This document shows positions 33,143-43,159 of a DNA stretch of 64,000 bases, in pieces (position 1 is the stretch's first letter; the number at the start of each line of letters is the position of its first letter). Below the pieces are notes generated by a model. It searched no databases, was not told the origin of the DNA, and worked only from the letters and a program-made list of their open reading frames with translations. The translations under genes were made by a program, and so were the position numbers. The DNA is from OLB4 sp002050165 (lineage in GTDB: Bacteria; Bacteroidota; Ignavibacteria; Tepidaquicellales; Tepidaquicellaceae). Location: positions 202,033 to 266,032 of the forward strand of contig SZPC01000002.1 of NCBI GenBank assembly GCA_030263475.1, given 5' to 3'.

Positions 33143-34513
33143 ATGAGTTTCGACTCTACTTACACACGAGAACTTCCGCTTGTACCGGAGAGATCGTCAT
33201 TCAAAGAGATAGACGATGTCATATTTAGGCCGGTTGAGGAAGCCCCAACCCGCAAGTGGTTTATTGCGATTACCATAAGTTCGCTTGCGTTGATGATTGG
33301 CGCTGTTGCCCTTGCTAATACTTTTTATTTCGGTATCGGTACATGGGGAAATAACAGTACAGTTGGCTGGGGATTTGGGATTGTTAACTTTGTTTTCTGG
33401 ATTGGTATCGGGCATGCTGGTACACTGATTTCCGCTATACTTTACCTTTTCCGTCAAAGGTGGCGAACGGGTATAGCAAGGTTTGCCGAAGCAATGACAA
33501 TCTTTGCTGTTATTACCGCAGGAATATTTCCTGTCATACATACCGGCAGGCCGTGGCTTGCTGCTTATCTGATTCCGTATCCAAATCAAAACAGTATTTG
33601 GGTTAACTTTAATTCTCCGCTGTTGTGGGACGTATTTGCAGTTTCAACGTACTTTACGATTTCATTTGTATTCTGGAGCGTCGGATTAATTCCGGATATT
33701 GCTGCAATGAGAGATAGAGCAAGCGGAATAAAAAAGAGAATATATACCGTACTCTCGCTCGGTTGGAGAAATTCAAATCGTCACTGGCAGCATTATGAAA
33801 GAGCCTATCTGATTCTTGCCGGACTTTCTACACCGTTGGTACTTTCAGTACATACTATCGTTTCGTTCGATTTTGCAGTTGCGATATTGCCCGGTTGGCA
33901 CACGACAATCTTTCCACCTTATTTTGTTGCCGGGGCAATTTTCTCAGGATTTGGGATGGTAGCCACGGTATTGATTATTCTGCGTAAGGTTTACGATATG
34001 GAACATATTATTACGCTCGATCACCTGGAAAAGATGTGTAAAATCCTCCTTGCAACCGGCTCGATGGTTGGTTATGCCTATTGTATGGAGTTTTTTATGG
34101 CGTGGTATTCGGGATACATTTTCGAACAGTTCGTGTTTATTAACCGCGCTTTCGGTCCTTATGCATGGGCTTACTGGACAATGTTCTCGTGTAATGTGAT
34201 TTTCCCTCAACTGTTCTGGTTTAAAAAGATTAGGCGCAATATTCCGATCATGATGCTACTTGTAATACTCGTAAATGTCGGAATGTGGTTCGAGAGATTT
34301 GTAATTGTTGTAACTTCGCTACACAGGGATTTCCTTCCGTCAAGTTGGGCAATGTTTTATCCGACCTGGACTGACCTTGCACTGTTGCTGGGCAGCTTTG
34401 GATTCTTTTTCACCTGTGTTCTACTGTTTGTGAAGGTTTTACCGTCAATTTCCCTGGCTGAACTTAAAGCCGTAACGGAGAACGCTCAACCAACGCACAA
34501 ACATCATCATTAA
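33143..34513 (+). CDS. actC: Alternative complex III subunit C, NrfD-like quinol-oxidising membrane protein
   Basis: 456 residues with about ten membrane helices. NrfD/PsrC-family features include the WGWGFGIVNFVFWIGIGHAG type start of helix 2, LIPYPNQNSIWVNFNSPLLWDVFA, and HYERAYLILAGLSTPLVLSVHTIVS. It carries the quinol site and passes electrons to ActB/ActA. His-rich end (HKHHH). Confidence 0.93.
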   Translation: MSFDSTYTRELPLVPERSSFKEIDDVIFRPVEEAPTRKWFIAITISSLALMIGAVALANTFYFGIGTWGNNSTVGWGFGIVNFVFWIGIGHAGTLISAILYLFRQRWRTGIARFAEAMTIFAVITAGIFPVIHTGRPWLAAYLIPYPNQNSIWVNFNSPLLWDVFAVSTYFTISFVFWSVGLIPDIAAMRDRASGIKKRIYTVLSLGWRNSNRHWQHYERAYLILAGLSTPLVLSVHTIVSFDFAVAILPGWHTTIFPPYFVAGAIFSGFGMVATVLIILRKVYDMEHIITLDHLEKMCKILLATGSMVGYAYCMEFFMAWYSGYIFEQFVFINRAFGPYAWAYWTMFSCNVIFPQLFWFKKIRRNIPIMMLLVILVNVGMWFERFVIVVTSLHRDFLPSSWAMFYPTWTDLALLLGSFGFFFTCVLLFVKVLPSISLAELKAVTENAQPTHKHHH

Positions 34514-34536
34514 GCAAATGATAACCATAATTAATC

Positions 34537-35736
34537 ATGATAGGAAAAATTAAAAATAAATTAAAAGAGGTCAACAACCGTAATTTGGAGCAGAAGCGTT
34601 CTGATGAGCTTTACGCAATTGGCGCTTTGTTCGATACGCCGGATGAAATTATGGACGCTGCAGGGAAAACAACAGAGGCAGGTTACGAAGAGTTTGATGT
34701 TAATACCCCTTACCCTGTTCACGGAATGGATCAGGCAATGAAGTTGAAAAATACAATGGTGGGTAAAACGACTTTTATATTCGGGTTTCTGGGCACAACT
34801 GCTGCATTGCTAATGATAGGATGGATGTCGGGGATTGATTATCAGAATATTATCGGCGGTAAACCGTTTTTTGCCATACCACCTGCGATTCCAATTACAT
34901 TTGAATTAACTGTATTGCTTGGTGGGCTTGCAACTGCGGGTCTTATGCTTACTCTTTTTAACAGGTTGCCGTGGATTAATAATCCACTGCACGACACTAA
35001 TTACATTAAACAAACAGCATCAGATAAATTCGGGTTGGTAATATATGCAAAGGATAAAAATTTCAACATCGCTACGGTTGAAGGTTTTTTACAATCAATC
35101 GGCGGGAAAAGTATTGAGAAGATAAATTTCTTTGAAGTCAGGGAAGACAGGGTAAGAACACCGATTTTTGATTTCAAATTTATTGCGTTGCTTGCCGTAG
35201 TTACCGTAGTTACTGCTGTAACAGCGTACGGTATATTGAGATATGTCTTATTCCTACCGCCTTTTGATTTCATGTGGAAACAGGAGAAAGTTCTACCTCA
35301 GGAGAAATCAACCTTTTTTGCAGATGGGTTTTCAATGAGGCCACCGGTTGAAGGTACGGTTTCAAGAGGGTATATTCCGTATGAATATCAGGGTTTACCC
35401 GATTCTGTTGTAACTTTGCTTGCAAATCCTCTACCGATAAATGCTGAAGTGCTTGCAAAGGGGAAGCAACGATTCGACACATATTGCAGCCCTTGCCACG
35501 GATATTACGGTGAAGGTGACAGTCGCCTCAGAGGTCAGTTTCCAAACCCACCTTCACTGCATACTGATAAAGTTCGCCAATGGGCGGATGGTAATATTTA
35601 TCACGTTATTACAAACGGACAAAATGTTATGTCAAGTTATGCTAAACAGATCTCACGAGATGACAGGTGGGCGATTGTACACTACATCAGGGCGTTACAG
35701 AGAGCTTTGAACGCAAAAGATGAAGACTTGAATTGA
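34537..35736 (+). CDS. Fused alternative complex III subunits D and E (DUF3341 plus cytochrome c)
   Basis: 399 residues. Residues 1-245 form the DUF3341/ActD part with two membrane helices (about 80-100 and 127-147) and a further one near 220-240. From about 300 a monoheme cytochrome c follows, with heme-binding C317-S-P-C320-H321, a Met-rich loop (NVMSSYAKQISR) and the end WAIVHYIRALQRAL. In most act operons these are two genes, actD and actE; here one uninterrupted frame encodes both, so a single chain would do both jobs. Confidence 0.85.
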   Translation: MIGKIKNKLKEVNNRNLEQKRSDELYAIGALFDTPDEIMDAAGKTTEAGYEEFDVNTPYPVHGMDQAMKLKNTMVGKTTFIFGFLGTTAALLMIGWMSGIDYQNIIGGKPFFAIPPAIPITFELTVLLGGLATAGLMLTLFNRLPWINNPLHDTNYIKQTASDKFGLVIYAKDKNFNIATVEGFLQSIGGKSIEKINFFEVREDRVRTPIFDFKFIALLAVVTVVTAVTAYGILRYVLFLPPFDFMWKQEKVLPQEKSTFFADGFSMRPPVEGTVSRGYIPYEYQGLPDSVVTLLANPLPINAEVLAKGKQRFDTYCSPCHGYYGEGDSRLRGQFPNPPSLHTDKVRQWADGNIYHVITNGQNVMSSYAKQISRDDRWAIVHYIRALQRALNAKDEDLN

Positions 35737-35777
35737 AGTAATTTTAACTATACAGAAAATTTTCATAAATATTAAAT

Positions 35778-36947
35778 ATGGAATTTCACAACAAGGCATT
35801 ACCGGGTAAAGTAAGCAGGATTGGTTTCGGGTTACTCATTACCGGTTTGATTTTAATGGTCGCTGCTTTTGCATTGGATTACAGAAGGGCGATGTTCGAT
35901 TATCTGACAATGTTCATGTGGTTGCTCAGCCTCGGGCTTGGGTCACTCGGGTTAATTGCATTAGAGTATATATCCGGAGCTACGTGGAGCACACCATTCA
36001 GAAGGGTCAGTGAGTTTCTCGCTTCATTGTTGCCGGTAATGTTTCTTCTTGTAATACCGGTCGTAGTTGGTATGAAAGAACTTTTCGTCTGGACAGATCC
36101 ACAGGTTGTTAAATCAGATGCTGTCCTGCAGGGAAAAGAGCCATATCTTAATACTACATTTTTCATAGCGCGCGCTGCGATTTGTCTGCTGATTTGGGTT
36201 GTTTTCTATTTTTTCCTTGTAAGAAATTCGCAGAAGCAAGATTCCGAAAGTATTCCACAATATACTAAGAGCAACATTAGGCTGTCTGCAATTTTTACTC
36301 CGATTTTTATGGTAACACTCACGATCATTGCAATTGATTTCATGATGTCACTATTTCCTCACTGGTATTCAACTATATACGGTGTCTATTATTTCTCCGG
36401 GACATTAGTTGCAGCTTATTCTGCACTGACGCTTATATCGGTGCTTCTGAAAGAGGGAAATTACCTGAGTTCGAGAATTAATAACGATCATTTTTACAGC
36501 ATGGGTATGTTAATGTTTGCCTTCAACATTTTCTGGGCATACATTGCGTTTTCACAATTGCTACTCCAATGGTACGCTGATATTCCTGAGGAAACGTTCT
36601 GGTATATTATTATTTGGGAACATAGCTGGAAGGTAGTATCAATTGCGTTGTTCCTTGTCCACTTTGCTATACCATTCCTCGTTTTAATGCCGCGGTCGGT
36701 GAAAACAAATCTGAAAAAGTTGAAGTTCATGGCGATCTGGATGTTGGTTGCGCATTACCTTGATCTGTATTGGCTGATTATGCCGGCGTACGATCACCAT
36801 TCTGCAGTATTCGGTTGGCAGGAAATAGGATTTCCACTTTTTGCTGTCGGTGTGGTCATTGTAATCTTTAAAATGAAGGCGAGAAAAACCAATATTATAC
36901 CAGTCGGTGATCCAAAACTTGAAAGTGGATTTAACTTCCACCTTTAA
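35778..36947 (+). CDS. actF: Alternative complex III subunit F, second NrfD-like membrane protein
   Basis: 389 residues, about ten membrane helices. NrfD-type pattern with FDYLTMFMWLLSLGLGSLG, the loop MSLFPHWYSTIYGVYYFSG and SRINNDHFYSMGMLMFAFNIFW. Last recognised core subunit of the complex; starts 42 bp after the fused D-E gene. Confidence 0.9.
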   Translation: MEFHNKALPGKVSRIGFGLLITGLILMVAAFALDYRRAMFDYLTMFMWLLSLGLGSLGLIALEYISGATWSTPFRRVSEFLASLLPVMFLLVIPVVVGMKELFVWTDPQVVKSDAVLQGKEPYLNTTFFIARAAICLLIWVVFYFFLVRNSQKQDSESIPQYTKSNIRLSAIFTPIFMVTLTIIAIDFMMSLFPHWYSTIYGVYYFSGTLVAAYSALTLISVLLKEGNYLSSRINNDHFYSMGMLMFAFNIFWAYIAFSQLLLQWYADIPEETFWYIIIWEHSWKVVSIALFLVHFAIPFLVLMPRSVKTNLKKLKFMAIWMLVAHYLDLYWLIMPAYDHHSAVFGWQEIGFPLFAVGVVIVIFKMKARKTNIIPVGDPKLESGFNFHL

Positions 36948-36968
36948 TAACAACAGAAATTTTCAATC

Positions 36969-37931
36969 ATGGAAGAGAAAAAACAAATCAATTTTCAAAA
37001 AATATACGATAAAGTCCTGGAGTTTCTCGGATTTTATGGAGTTGTTTACATTTTCGTACTAATAGCTCTCGTTGTCTTTGGCGCTATATATGTAAACAAA
37101 ATTAAATTTCTTACTTCAAGTACACTGATTTCGCCTGCTATTGATAGTATTGCCAACACAAAGATTGAAGATTTACAAATGAAGAAAGGTTCACTGTCCC
37201 CTCCGGTAGATGTATCGCTCTATATAAATCCATCTCAGGAAATTTTAGATAAAGGTAAGGAGATATATAATGTTCAATGCGCATCATGTCACGGAGAAGA
37301 CGGACAAGGTAACGGACCTGCCGGTGCAACGCTTAATCCACCACCGAGAAATTTTCATGATCTGAATGGTTGGACAAATGGTCCGGAGTTTGACAGGATG
37401 TATTTAACTTTGCAAGATGGAATACTTAAAAACGGGATGGCATCTTATTCAAATCTCCCGCCGGAAGAAAGATTGGCAATGATTTCATATATACGAACAT
37501 TTAACGAGAACTACCCTGAAATCACTGAGTCTGATATGCAGACCCTTGATGCAACATACAGCTTATCGGCCGGGTCTGTAACTCCGAATCAAATACCCGT
37601 TTCGCTCGCAATGGAAAAGCTTATTGAGGAGTATAAACCAACCGAAGAAAAGGTTGATGCCATTAACCTGAAAATTTCAAGCGACAATTCTCCGCAGGCA
37701 TTGAGTTTTAAAAACCTGACAACAGATATTAAACGCGCTTTACGGTCGTTACTTTCAAATCCGGGATGGAATGAAAATCAAAATGCATTTGTTAATTTCA
37801 TCATAACTGACCCTGTCCAAAAAGGATTCAAAGCAGGAGTTTCTGAAATCAGTAATGAACAATGGACTGAATTATTCAATTACGTTCAGAGCGTAATCGG
37901 ACAAACTCAAACCGGCAGTTCCGGAATTTAA
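36969..37931 (+). CDS. Membrane-anchored monoheme cytochrome c
   Basis: 320 residues. One N-terminal membrane helix (about 19-42), then a cytochrome c domain: CASCHGEDGQGNGPAGATL carries the single CxxCH, with GMASYSNLPPEERLAMISYIRTF supplying the likely Met ligand. A C-terminal helical region (about 220-310) has no recognised domain. Position between actF and SCO1 suggests it shuttles electrons from complex III to the oxidase. Stop lies 6 bp before the SCO1 start. Confidence 0.83.
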   Translation: MEEKKQINFQKIYDKVLEFLGFYGVVYIFVLIALVVFGAIYVNKIKFLTSSTLISPAIDSIANTKIEDLQMKKGSLSPPVDVSLYINPSQEILDKGKEIYNVQCASCHGEDGQGNGPAGATLNPPPRNFHDLNGWTNGPEFDRMYLTLQDGILKNGMASYSNLPPEERLAMISYIRTFNENYPEITESDMQTLDATYSLSAGSVTPNQIPVSLAMEKLIEEYKPTEEKVDAINLKISSDNSPQALSFKNLTTDIKRALRSLLSNPGWNENQNAFVNFIITDPVQKGFKAGVSEISNEQWTELFNYVQSVIGQTQTGSSGI

Positions 37932-37936
37932 AAGTC

Positions 37937-38728
37937 ATGAAGAAGTTTAAATTTAGTATAATAATTGTAATACTTCTCACAGGATTTCTATCTGCAGAGG
38001 AAAGCAATCCAAAGCAGGAAATAGGAATTGTTGAGAACCTTGGGGAGAAAATTCCCCTCAACATTAATTTTTACGATGAGTATGGCAAGGGTGTATCACT
38101 GGGCGAGCTCATGGGCGATAAACCTACTTTAATTGCACTGGTGTATTACCGTTGTCCCGGTATTTGCAGCCCACTTCTTACCGGACTAGCTGAAGGAATT
38201 GATAAGGTTGATCTTGAGCCGTTTAAAGATTACAATATTATAACCGTTAGTTTTGATCACACAGAAGGCTATATTTTAGCAAACGAGAAAAAGAAGAATT
38301 ACCTTGCCGGACTTACGAGAGAAATTAACCCTCAAGGCTGGCGGTTTCTTACAAGCGATAGTATAAACATCGCGCGATTAACCGAGGCGATTGGTTGGAA
38401 TTTCAAAAGAGTTGATGACGATTTTCTTCACGGGACCGGAGTTACCGTTATCTCACCCGATGGAAAGATAGTAAGATACCTTTATGGAACAAGTTTTTTA
38501 CCATTTGACCTGAAGATGGCGGTTACGGAGGCGACTGAGGGAAGAGTTGGGACAACAATTGCAAAACTTATGCAAATTTGTTTCAGTTACGACCCCGGAG
38601 CAAGGACATATATGCTAGACGTTACGCGAATATCCGGTGTGGCAATATTGTTCACTCTCGCCATTTTTATAACCATCGTTGTAATCAGAAAAAAAAATAA
38701 AATCAACAATACTTTCAAACAAATTTAA
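37937..38728 (+). CDS. SCO1/SenC/PrrC-type copper chaperone for the oxidase
   Basis: 263 residues. Signal peptide at the N-terminus, thioredoxin-like fold with copper-binding CPGIC (in YYRCPGICSPLL) and the conserved distal His in DFLHGTGVTVISP, then a C-terminal membrane helix (about 232-253). It delivers copper to the CuA site of subunit II. It stands just before the oxidase genes, separated from subunit I by 3 bp. Confidence 0.92.
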   Translation: MKKFKFSIIIVILLTGFLSAEESNPKQEIGIVENLGEKIPLNINFYDEYGKGVSLGELMGDKPTLIALVYYRCPGICSPLLTGLAEGIDKVDLEPFKDYNIITVSFDHTEGYILANEKKKNYLAGLTREINPQGWRFLTSDSINIARLTEAIGWNFKRVDDDFLHGTGVTVISPDGKIVRYLYGTSFLPFDLKMAVTEATEGRVGTTIAKLMQICFSYDPGARTYMLDVTRISGVAILFTLAIFITIVVIRKKNKINNTFKQI

Positions 38729-38731
38729 ATT

Positions 38732-40369
38732 ATGGCTAACGGAATATTAGCTACTGATCCGAACAGGGTTTCATTTTACGAATATGAGGGAAAACACAAG
38801 GGAATCTTAAGTTGGTTACTTTCCACTGACCATAAGAGGATTGGACTGCTTTACCTTATTTCTTTGCTTGCATTCTTTGCAGTTGGTGTTACCCTCGGAT
38901 TTCTGATGAGGCTCGAAATGATTTCGCCGGGTCCGACTATAATGGCACCGAATACCTATAACTCGGTCTTTACTCTTCACGGCGTTATAATGGTATTTCT
39001 GTTTATATTACCCGGACTACCTGCGATATTCGGAAATTTTTTCCTGCCGATTCAAATCGGTGCAAGGGATGTAGCATTTCCAAGGATTAACTTGTTGTCC
39101 TGGTATCTTTATTTAATTGGTGGAGTACTTGCAATTGTTTCATTGTTCACCGGCGGTGGAATAATGGATACCGGCTGGACATTTTATGTTCCTTATAGTA
39201 TCAGAACAACATCAAATATTTCACTATCGGTGTTTGCTGCTTTTGTGCTCGGATTTTCCTCCATCCTTACTGCAGTTAACTTTATTACAACTGCCCACAG
39301 GATGCGTGCGCCCGGAATGACATTTTTCAGGATGCCGCTTTTCGTTTGGGCGTTGTATTCTACCGCATGGATACAATTGCTTGCAACTCCGATTTTAGGT
39401 ATTACATTATTGCTCATAATTGCTGAACGAATGCTTGGTGTAGGAATTTTCGATCCGAATCTCGGCGGTGACCCGATTTTGTATCAACACATGTTTTGGA
39501 TTTATTCGCACCCTGCAGTTTACATTATGGCTATTCCCGCTTTTGGAGTTGTTTCGGAAATAATCCCGACGTTCTCCAAAAAAAATATTTTCGGTTATAC
39601 ACCGGTTGCAATTTCCAGCCTGGCGATTGCTTTTGTCGGTTACCTCGTCTGGGGTCATCACATGTTTTCAAGCGGTATTAGCGATATCTCGAGACTTATA
39701 TTTTCTTTACTTACTTTTCTTGTTGCAATACCTACTGGTGTAAAAGTATTCAATTGGGTTGCTACGATGTACAAGGGCTCGATTACCGTAAAAACACCGA
39801 TGCTTTTTGTATTATTTTTTATCGTTATTTTTTCGATTGGCGGACTTACAGGATTAGTGCTTGGCGCAATTAACACCGATATTCACGTCACGGATACATA
39901 CTTTGTTGTTGGTCACTTCCACTATGTAATGTTCGGTTCGATGGGTATTCTGCTGTTTGCGGGATTGCATTACTGGTTCCCCAAAATGTTTGGCAGGATG
40001 TACCATGAAAAAATGGCACAGGTTTCAGCCTGGATTTTTTTCGTAGGGTTCAATCTTTTATATTTTCCGATGTTCATCATGGGGTATCTGGGGATGCCGC
40101 GAAGATATTACGATTACCTGCCGGAGTTTACAACATATCACGTTATTGCAACAGTCGGTTCCTGGATCATGATAACTGGAATGATCATAATGTTTGCTAA
40201 CTTGATCAGGAGTCTGTACACCGGCCCCAAAGCCACAGAAAATCCATGGGGTGGAACAACACTCGAATGGAAGATTCCATCACCACCACCACTTGAGAAT
40301 TTCAGGGAAATACCGGTTATAACCGAAGGTCCCTACGAACATCATTTCAATAAGGAGGAAAATACATAA
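38732..40369 (+). CDS. ctaD: Cytochrome c oxidase subunit I (A2-type, caa3 family)
   Basis: 545 residues, twelve membrane helices expected. Heme and CuB ligands: His in FTLHGVIMVFLF, the HPAVYI/WGHHMF helices and VGHFHYVMFG. The motif IYSHPAVYI has Tyr-Ser in place of the Glu of A1 oxidases, marking subtype A2. K-channel Lys is present in PTGVKVFNW. It is the catalytic oxygen-reducing and proton-pumping subunit. Overlaps subunit III by 1 bp. Confidence 0.95.
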   Translation: MANGILATDPNRVSFYEYEGKHKGILSWLLSTDHKRIGLLYLISLLAFFAVGVTLGFLMRLEMISPGPTIMAPNTYNSVFTLHGVIMVFLFILPGLPAIFGNFFLPIQIGARDVAFPRINLLSWYLYLIGGVLAIVSLFTGGGIMDTGWTFYVPYSIRTTSNISLSVFAAFVLGFSSILTAVNFITTAHRMRAPGMTFFRMPLFVWALYSTAWIQLLATPILGITLLLIIAERMLGVGIFDPNLGGDPILYQHMFWIYSHPAVYIMAIPAFGVVSEIIPTFSKKNIFGYTPVAISSLAIAFVGYLVWGHHMFSSGISDISRLIFSLLTFLVAIPTGVKVFNWVATMYKGSITVKTPMLFVLFFIVIFSIGGLTGLVLGAINTDIHVTDTYFVVGHFHYVMFGSMGILLFAGLHYWFPKMFGRMYHEKMAQVSAWIFFVGFNLLYFPMFIMGYLGMPRRYYDYLPEFTTYHVIATVGSWIMITGMIIMFANLIRSLYTGPKATENPWGGTTLEWKIPSPPPLENFREIPVITEGPYEHHFNKEENT

Positions 40370-41013
40370 TGAGTAATGATTCTACAGATGTAACAATTGC
40401 AAAATCCGAATCACACTCTCACGTTCACCGCGATGACGCAGGCTCAAAAATGGGAATGTGGCTGTTCCTTTTTACTGAAGTATTACTTTTCGGCGGAATG
40501 TTTCTGGCTTATGCAACGTACAGATTCATGTATCCCCAGGATTTTGTAAATGCCGCACTACGTCTTGATCCGATCCTTGGTGCGGTTAATACGGTCATAC
40601 TGTTAACCAGCAGCCTCTCGGTAGTTCTCTCGATTACGGCATTACAGAAAAACAAAAAAAATCTGAGTCTGGTATATCTGAGTATTACGATGCTACTTGC
40701 TTTGACATTTTTGGTTATTAAGTATTTCGAATGGTCGCATAAATTTGAGCTAGGAATTTATCCGAAGGGCCCGGCACTCGAATCCTTCGCTCAGGGAGGA
40801 AAGTTATTCTTCGGGCTTTATTACCTGATGACGGGACTCCACGGGCTGCACGTTGTTATAGGTATGACGTTTATAGGATTTATGATGTACTTTATCAGTA
40901 AGAACAAACAAACCGCACATAACCACCAGCGAACTGAAAATGCGGGCCTTTACTGGCATCTGGTGGACTTGATATGGATATTCCTGTTCCCACTGTTTTA
41001 TTTAGTCCATTAA
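40369..41013 (+). CDS. ctaE: Cytochrome c oxidase subunit III
   Basis: 214 residues, five membrane helices. The N-terminus is His-rich (SHSHVHRDD), then MGMWLFLFTEVLLFGGMFLAYATYR, LMTGLHGLHVVIG and GLYWHLVDLIWIFLFPLFYL, the standard family signatures. Start overlaps the stop of subunit I. Confidence 0.94.
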   Translation: MSNDSTDVTIAKSESHSHVHRDDAGSKMGMWLFLFTEVLLFGGMFLAYATYRFMYPQDFVNAALRLDPILGAVNTVILLTSSLSVVLSITALQKNKKNLSLVYLSITMLLALTFLVIKYFEWSHKFELGIYPKGPALESFAQGGKLFFGLYYLMTGLHGLHVVIGMTFIGFMMYFISKNKQTAHNHQRTENAGLYWHLVDLIWIFLFPLFYLVH

Positions 41014-41154
41014 AAATGCACTGAATGATAAAGTTGAATCAGGTTTGAAATGGAGGTATGATTAGTATGGGTAGAATATTAAAAGTTTGCAGTTTAGTTT
41101 ATTTTAACTATGATTTTTTATTCCAACGATTTTAAAGAAATCTTATAATTCTTT

Positions 41155-41490
41155 ATGAAAGACACAACACGAGACACAAAAGCTCTCGAGCGTGAACTTG
41201 AAGAAGAGCTTCATTCAACAGGATACGGGACTTACATACTCGTATGGCTCGGTTTAATTGGATTGACGGCAATAACGGTAACCGTTGCCGGTTTAAACCT
41301 CGGCAGTTTTGCTCTTATAGCGGCACTTATTATTGCAACTGTCAAATCTGCCCTGGTAGTCAATTATTTTATGCACATTAAATTTGATACACCTATTTTT
41401 AAGATTTTTGTTACAATTTGTATCATTGTAGTTCTGACTATATTTATTATAACTTTCTTTGATTATCTTTACAGGGAGCCTTTAATATGA
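41155..41490 (+). CDS. Cytochrome c oxidase subunit IV family protein
   Basis: 111 residues with three membrane helices: GTYILVWLGLIGLTAITVTV, FALIAALIIATVKSALVVNYFMHIKF and IFVTICIIVVLTIFIITFF. The middle helix pattern (KSALVVNYFMHIKFD) is characteristic. It overlaps subunit II by 4 bp. A 141 bp gap without features separates it from subunit III. Confidence 0.88.
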   Translation: MKDTTRDTKALERELEEELHSTGYGTYILVWLGLIGLTAITVTVAGLNLGSFALIAALIIATVKSALVVNYFMHIKFDTPIFKIFVTICIIVVLTIFIITFFDYLYREPLI

Positions 41491-42221
41491 GACCGGATAT
41501 AGCAACACAGGTTGATAACACGATGATCCTGATCGTGGCGGTTTGTATTTTCTTTTTTGTCCTTGTAACAGGTACAATGATTTATTTTGTATTTCGTTAC
41601 AATAAAAAGAGAAATCCCCAAGCCACCAATATACACGGCAATACTCCGCTTGAGGTCGCGTGGACTGTAATTCCGCTTATACTTGTCCTTGTAATTTTCT
41701 TTTACGGGTGGAACGGTTTCAGTAATATGCGCAATGTCCCCGAAGATGCACTCGTTGTAAAAGTAACCGGCCAGATGTGGAAGTGGAAGTTTGAATATGA
41801 GAACGGGAAAAAATCTGATACGCTGTTTGTACCTGTCGGAAAACCGGTTAGAATGAATATTCATTCAAATGACGTAAACCACAGCTTCTTTATTCCCTCA
41901 ATGCGGGTAAAAGAAGATGCAGTACCGGGACGGGAAAATTACTTATGGTTTAAAGCTGATAATATTGGCGAATACGATATTGCATGTGCCGAATATTGCG
42001 GCCTCGACCACTGGAATATGTATGCAAAGCTTATAGTCGATACAGATGAAAATTTCAATGCGTGGTATAATCAGGTTGAGCAATCTGAGAAAAAAACAAA
42101 CAGCGGTGAAACCGGAAATACGACTAATCAGGATTCATTAAAAAATAATTCAGGGAATACCGACGATTCTACGACGGTTACTGATACAACACAAATTTCA
42201 GATACAACTAAATCCGAGTGA
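41487..42221 (+). CDS. ctaC: Cytochrome c oxidase subunit II (CuA, no heme domain)
   Basis: 244 residues. Two membrane helices (about 14-35 and 55-75), then a cupredoxin domain with His in VNHSFFIPSMR and the CuA site CAEYCGLDHWNM. The C-terminus is a Thr/Asn/Asp-rich low-complexity tail; the cytochrome c domain often fused to caa3 subunit II is absent. No signal-peptide cleavage is evident. It comes after subunits I, III and IV, an unusual order. Confidence 0.93.
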   Translation: MRPDIATQVDNTMILIVAVCIFFFVLVTGTMIYFVFRYNKKRNPQATNIHGNTPLEVAWTVIPLILVLVIFFYGWNGFSNMRNVPEDALVVKVTGQMWKWKFEYENGKKSDTLFVPVGKPVRMNIHSNDVNHSFFIPSMRVKEDAVPGRENYLWFKADNIGEYDIACAEYCGLDHWNMYAKLIVDTDENFNAWYNQVEQSEKKTNSGETGNTTNQDSLKNNSGNTDDSTTVTDTTQISDTTKSE

Positions 42222-43153
42222 ATTTGGAAACCGGTTCATCAATACTCCAGGATAAGCAGCAGGTATATAGAAGTGTTTCGCTCTTTAAGTGGCTTGTAAC
42301 TGTTGCCGAACTTGCTAAAATAAAGATAACTATATTCGTGGCGTTCACCTCAGCATTAGGATTCATTCTTGCTGCTGACAGTTTATCTACCTCGATGATT
42401 CTTCCTGTTAGCGGAATATTTTTACTCGCCTGCAGTTCTGCAGTAATCAATCAAATTCAGGAGTGGCAATATGACGCGGTAATGAAACGTACGATGAACA
42501 GACCAATTCCAACTAATAAAATTACACTTACCAATGCATGGGTAATTGCAGTTTCATTGTTTGTAATTGCCGTTTCCATGTTAATCTTTGCATCGAATAT
42601 TTTAACGATTGCGGTATCACTTTTAACAATGGTCTGGTACAATCTTATTTACACTCCGTTAAAGCGTAAAACCGGGGTAGCGATTATTCCCGGATCGTTT
42701 GTAGGTGCATTGCCACCGCTCGCCGGTTGGCTTGCAGCAGGTGGAAGCCTGTTTGACACTCAAATCTGGATACTCTTTTCTCTCTTTTTCCTTTGGCAGA
42801 TTCCACATTTCTGGCTTTTATTAATACTCTTTAAAGACGATTATAAAGCCGCATCGTTCCCTGTTTTTACTGATTCGGTTAGCGTATCAACACTTGAAAA
42901 ACTTATAATAGCTACAACTTTACTAACCTCCGGAATTGCTATATTTTATGCGTTCACAGGAGCAATGAACTATTTCCCGTCACAATTGGTGATTGTTGCC
43001 TTTTCAGTTTTTTTAGCAATAAATTCTTTTTCAATTAACGGGAATCACGGGAACAGAAAGCGGGTAGTCGCGTCTTTTCTCGCTATAAATTTCTTTACTT
43101 TAATTTTCATAACTATTTTAATTTTAGATAAACTTCTAAAGATTATTTTATAA
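42218..43153 (+). CDS. ctaB: Protoheme IX farnesyltransferase (heme O synthase)
   Basis: 311 residues, GTG start overlapping the subunit II stop by 4 bp. UbiA-type prenyltransferase with eight or nine helices. The Asp-rich motif is NQIQEWQYDAVMKRTMNRPI, a version of NxxxDxxxxRTxxRP; a second motif lies in DDYKAASFPVF. It makes heme O for the oxidase. Confidence 0.92.
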   Translation: MNLETGSSILQDKQQVYRSVSLFKWLVTVAELAKIKITIFVAFTSALGFILAADSLSTSMILPVSGIFLLACSSAVINQIQEWQYDAVMKRTMNRPIPTNKITLTNAWVIAVSLFVIAVSMLIFASNILTIAVSLLTMVWYNLIYTPLKRKTGVAIIPGSFVGALPPLAGWLAAGGSLFDTQIWILFSLFFLWQIPHFWLLLILFKDDYKAASFPVFTDSVSVSTLEKLIIATTLLTSGIAIFYAFTGAMNYFPSQLVIVAFSVFLAINSFSINGNHGNRKRVVASFLAINFFTLIFITILILDKLLKIIL

Positions 43154-43159
43154 AAAACC

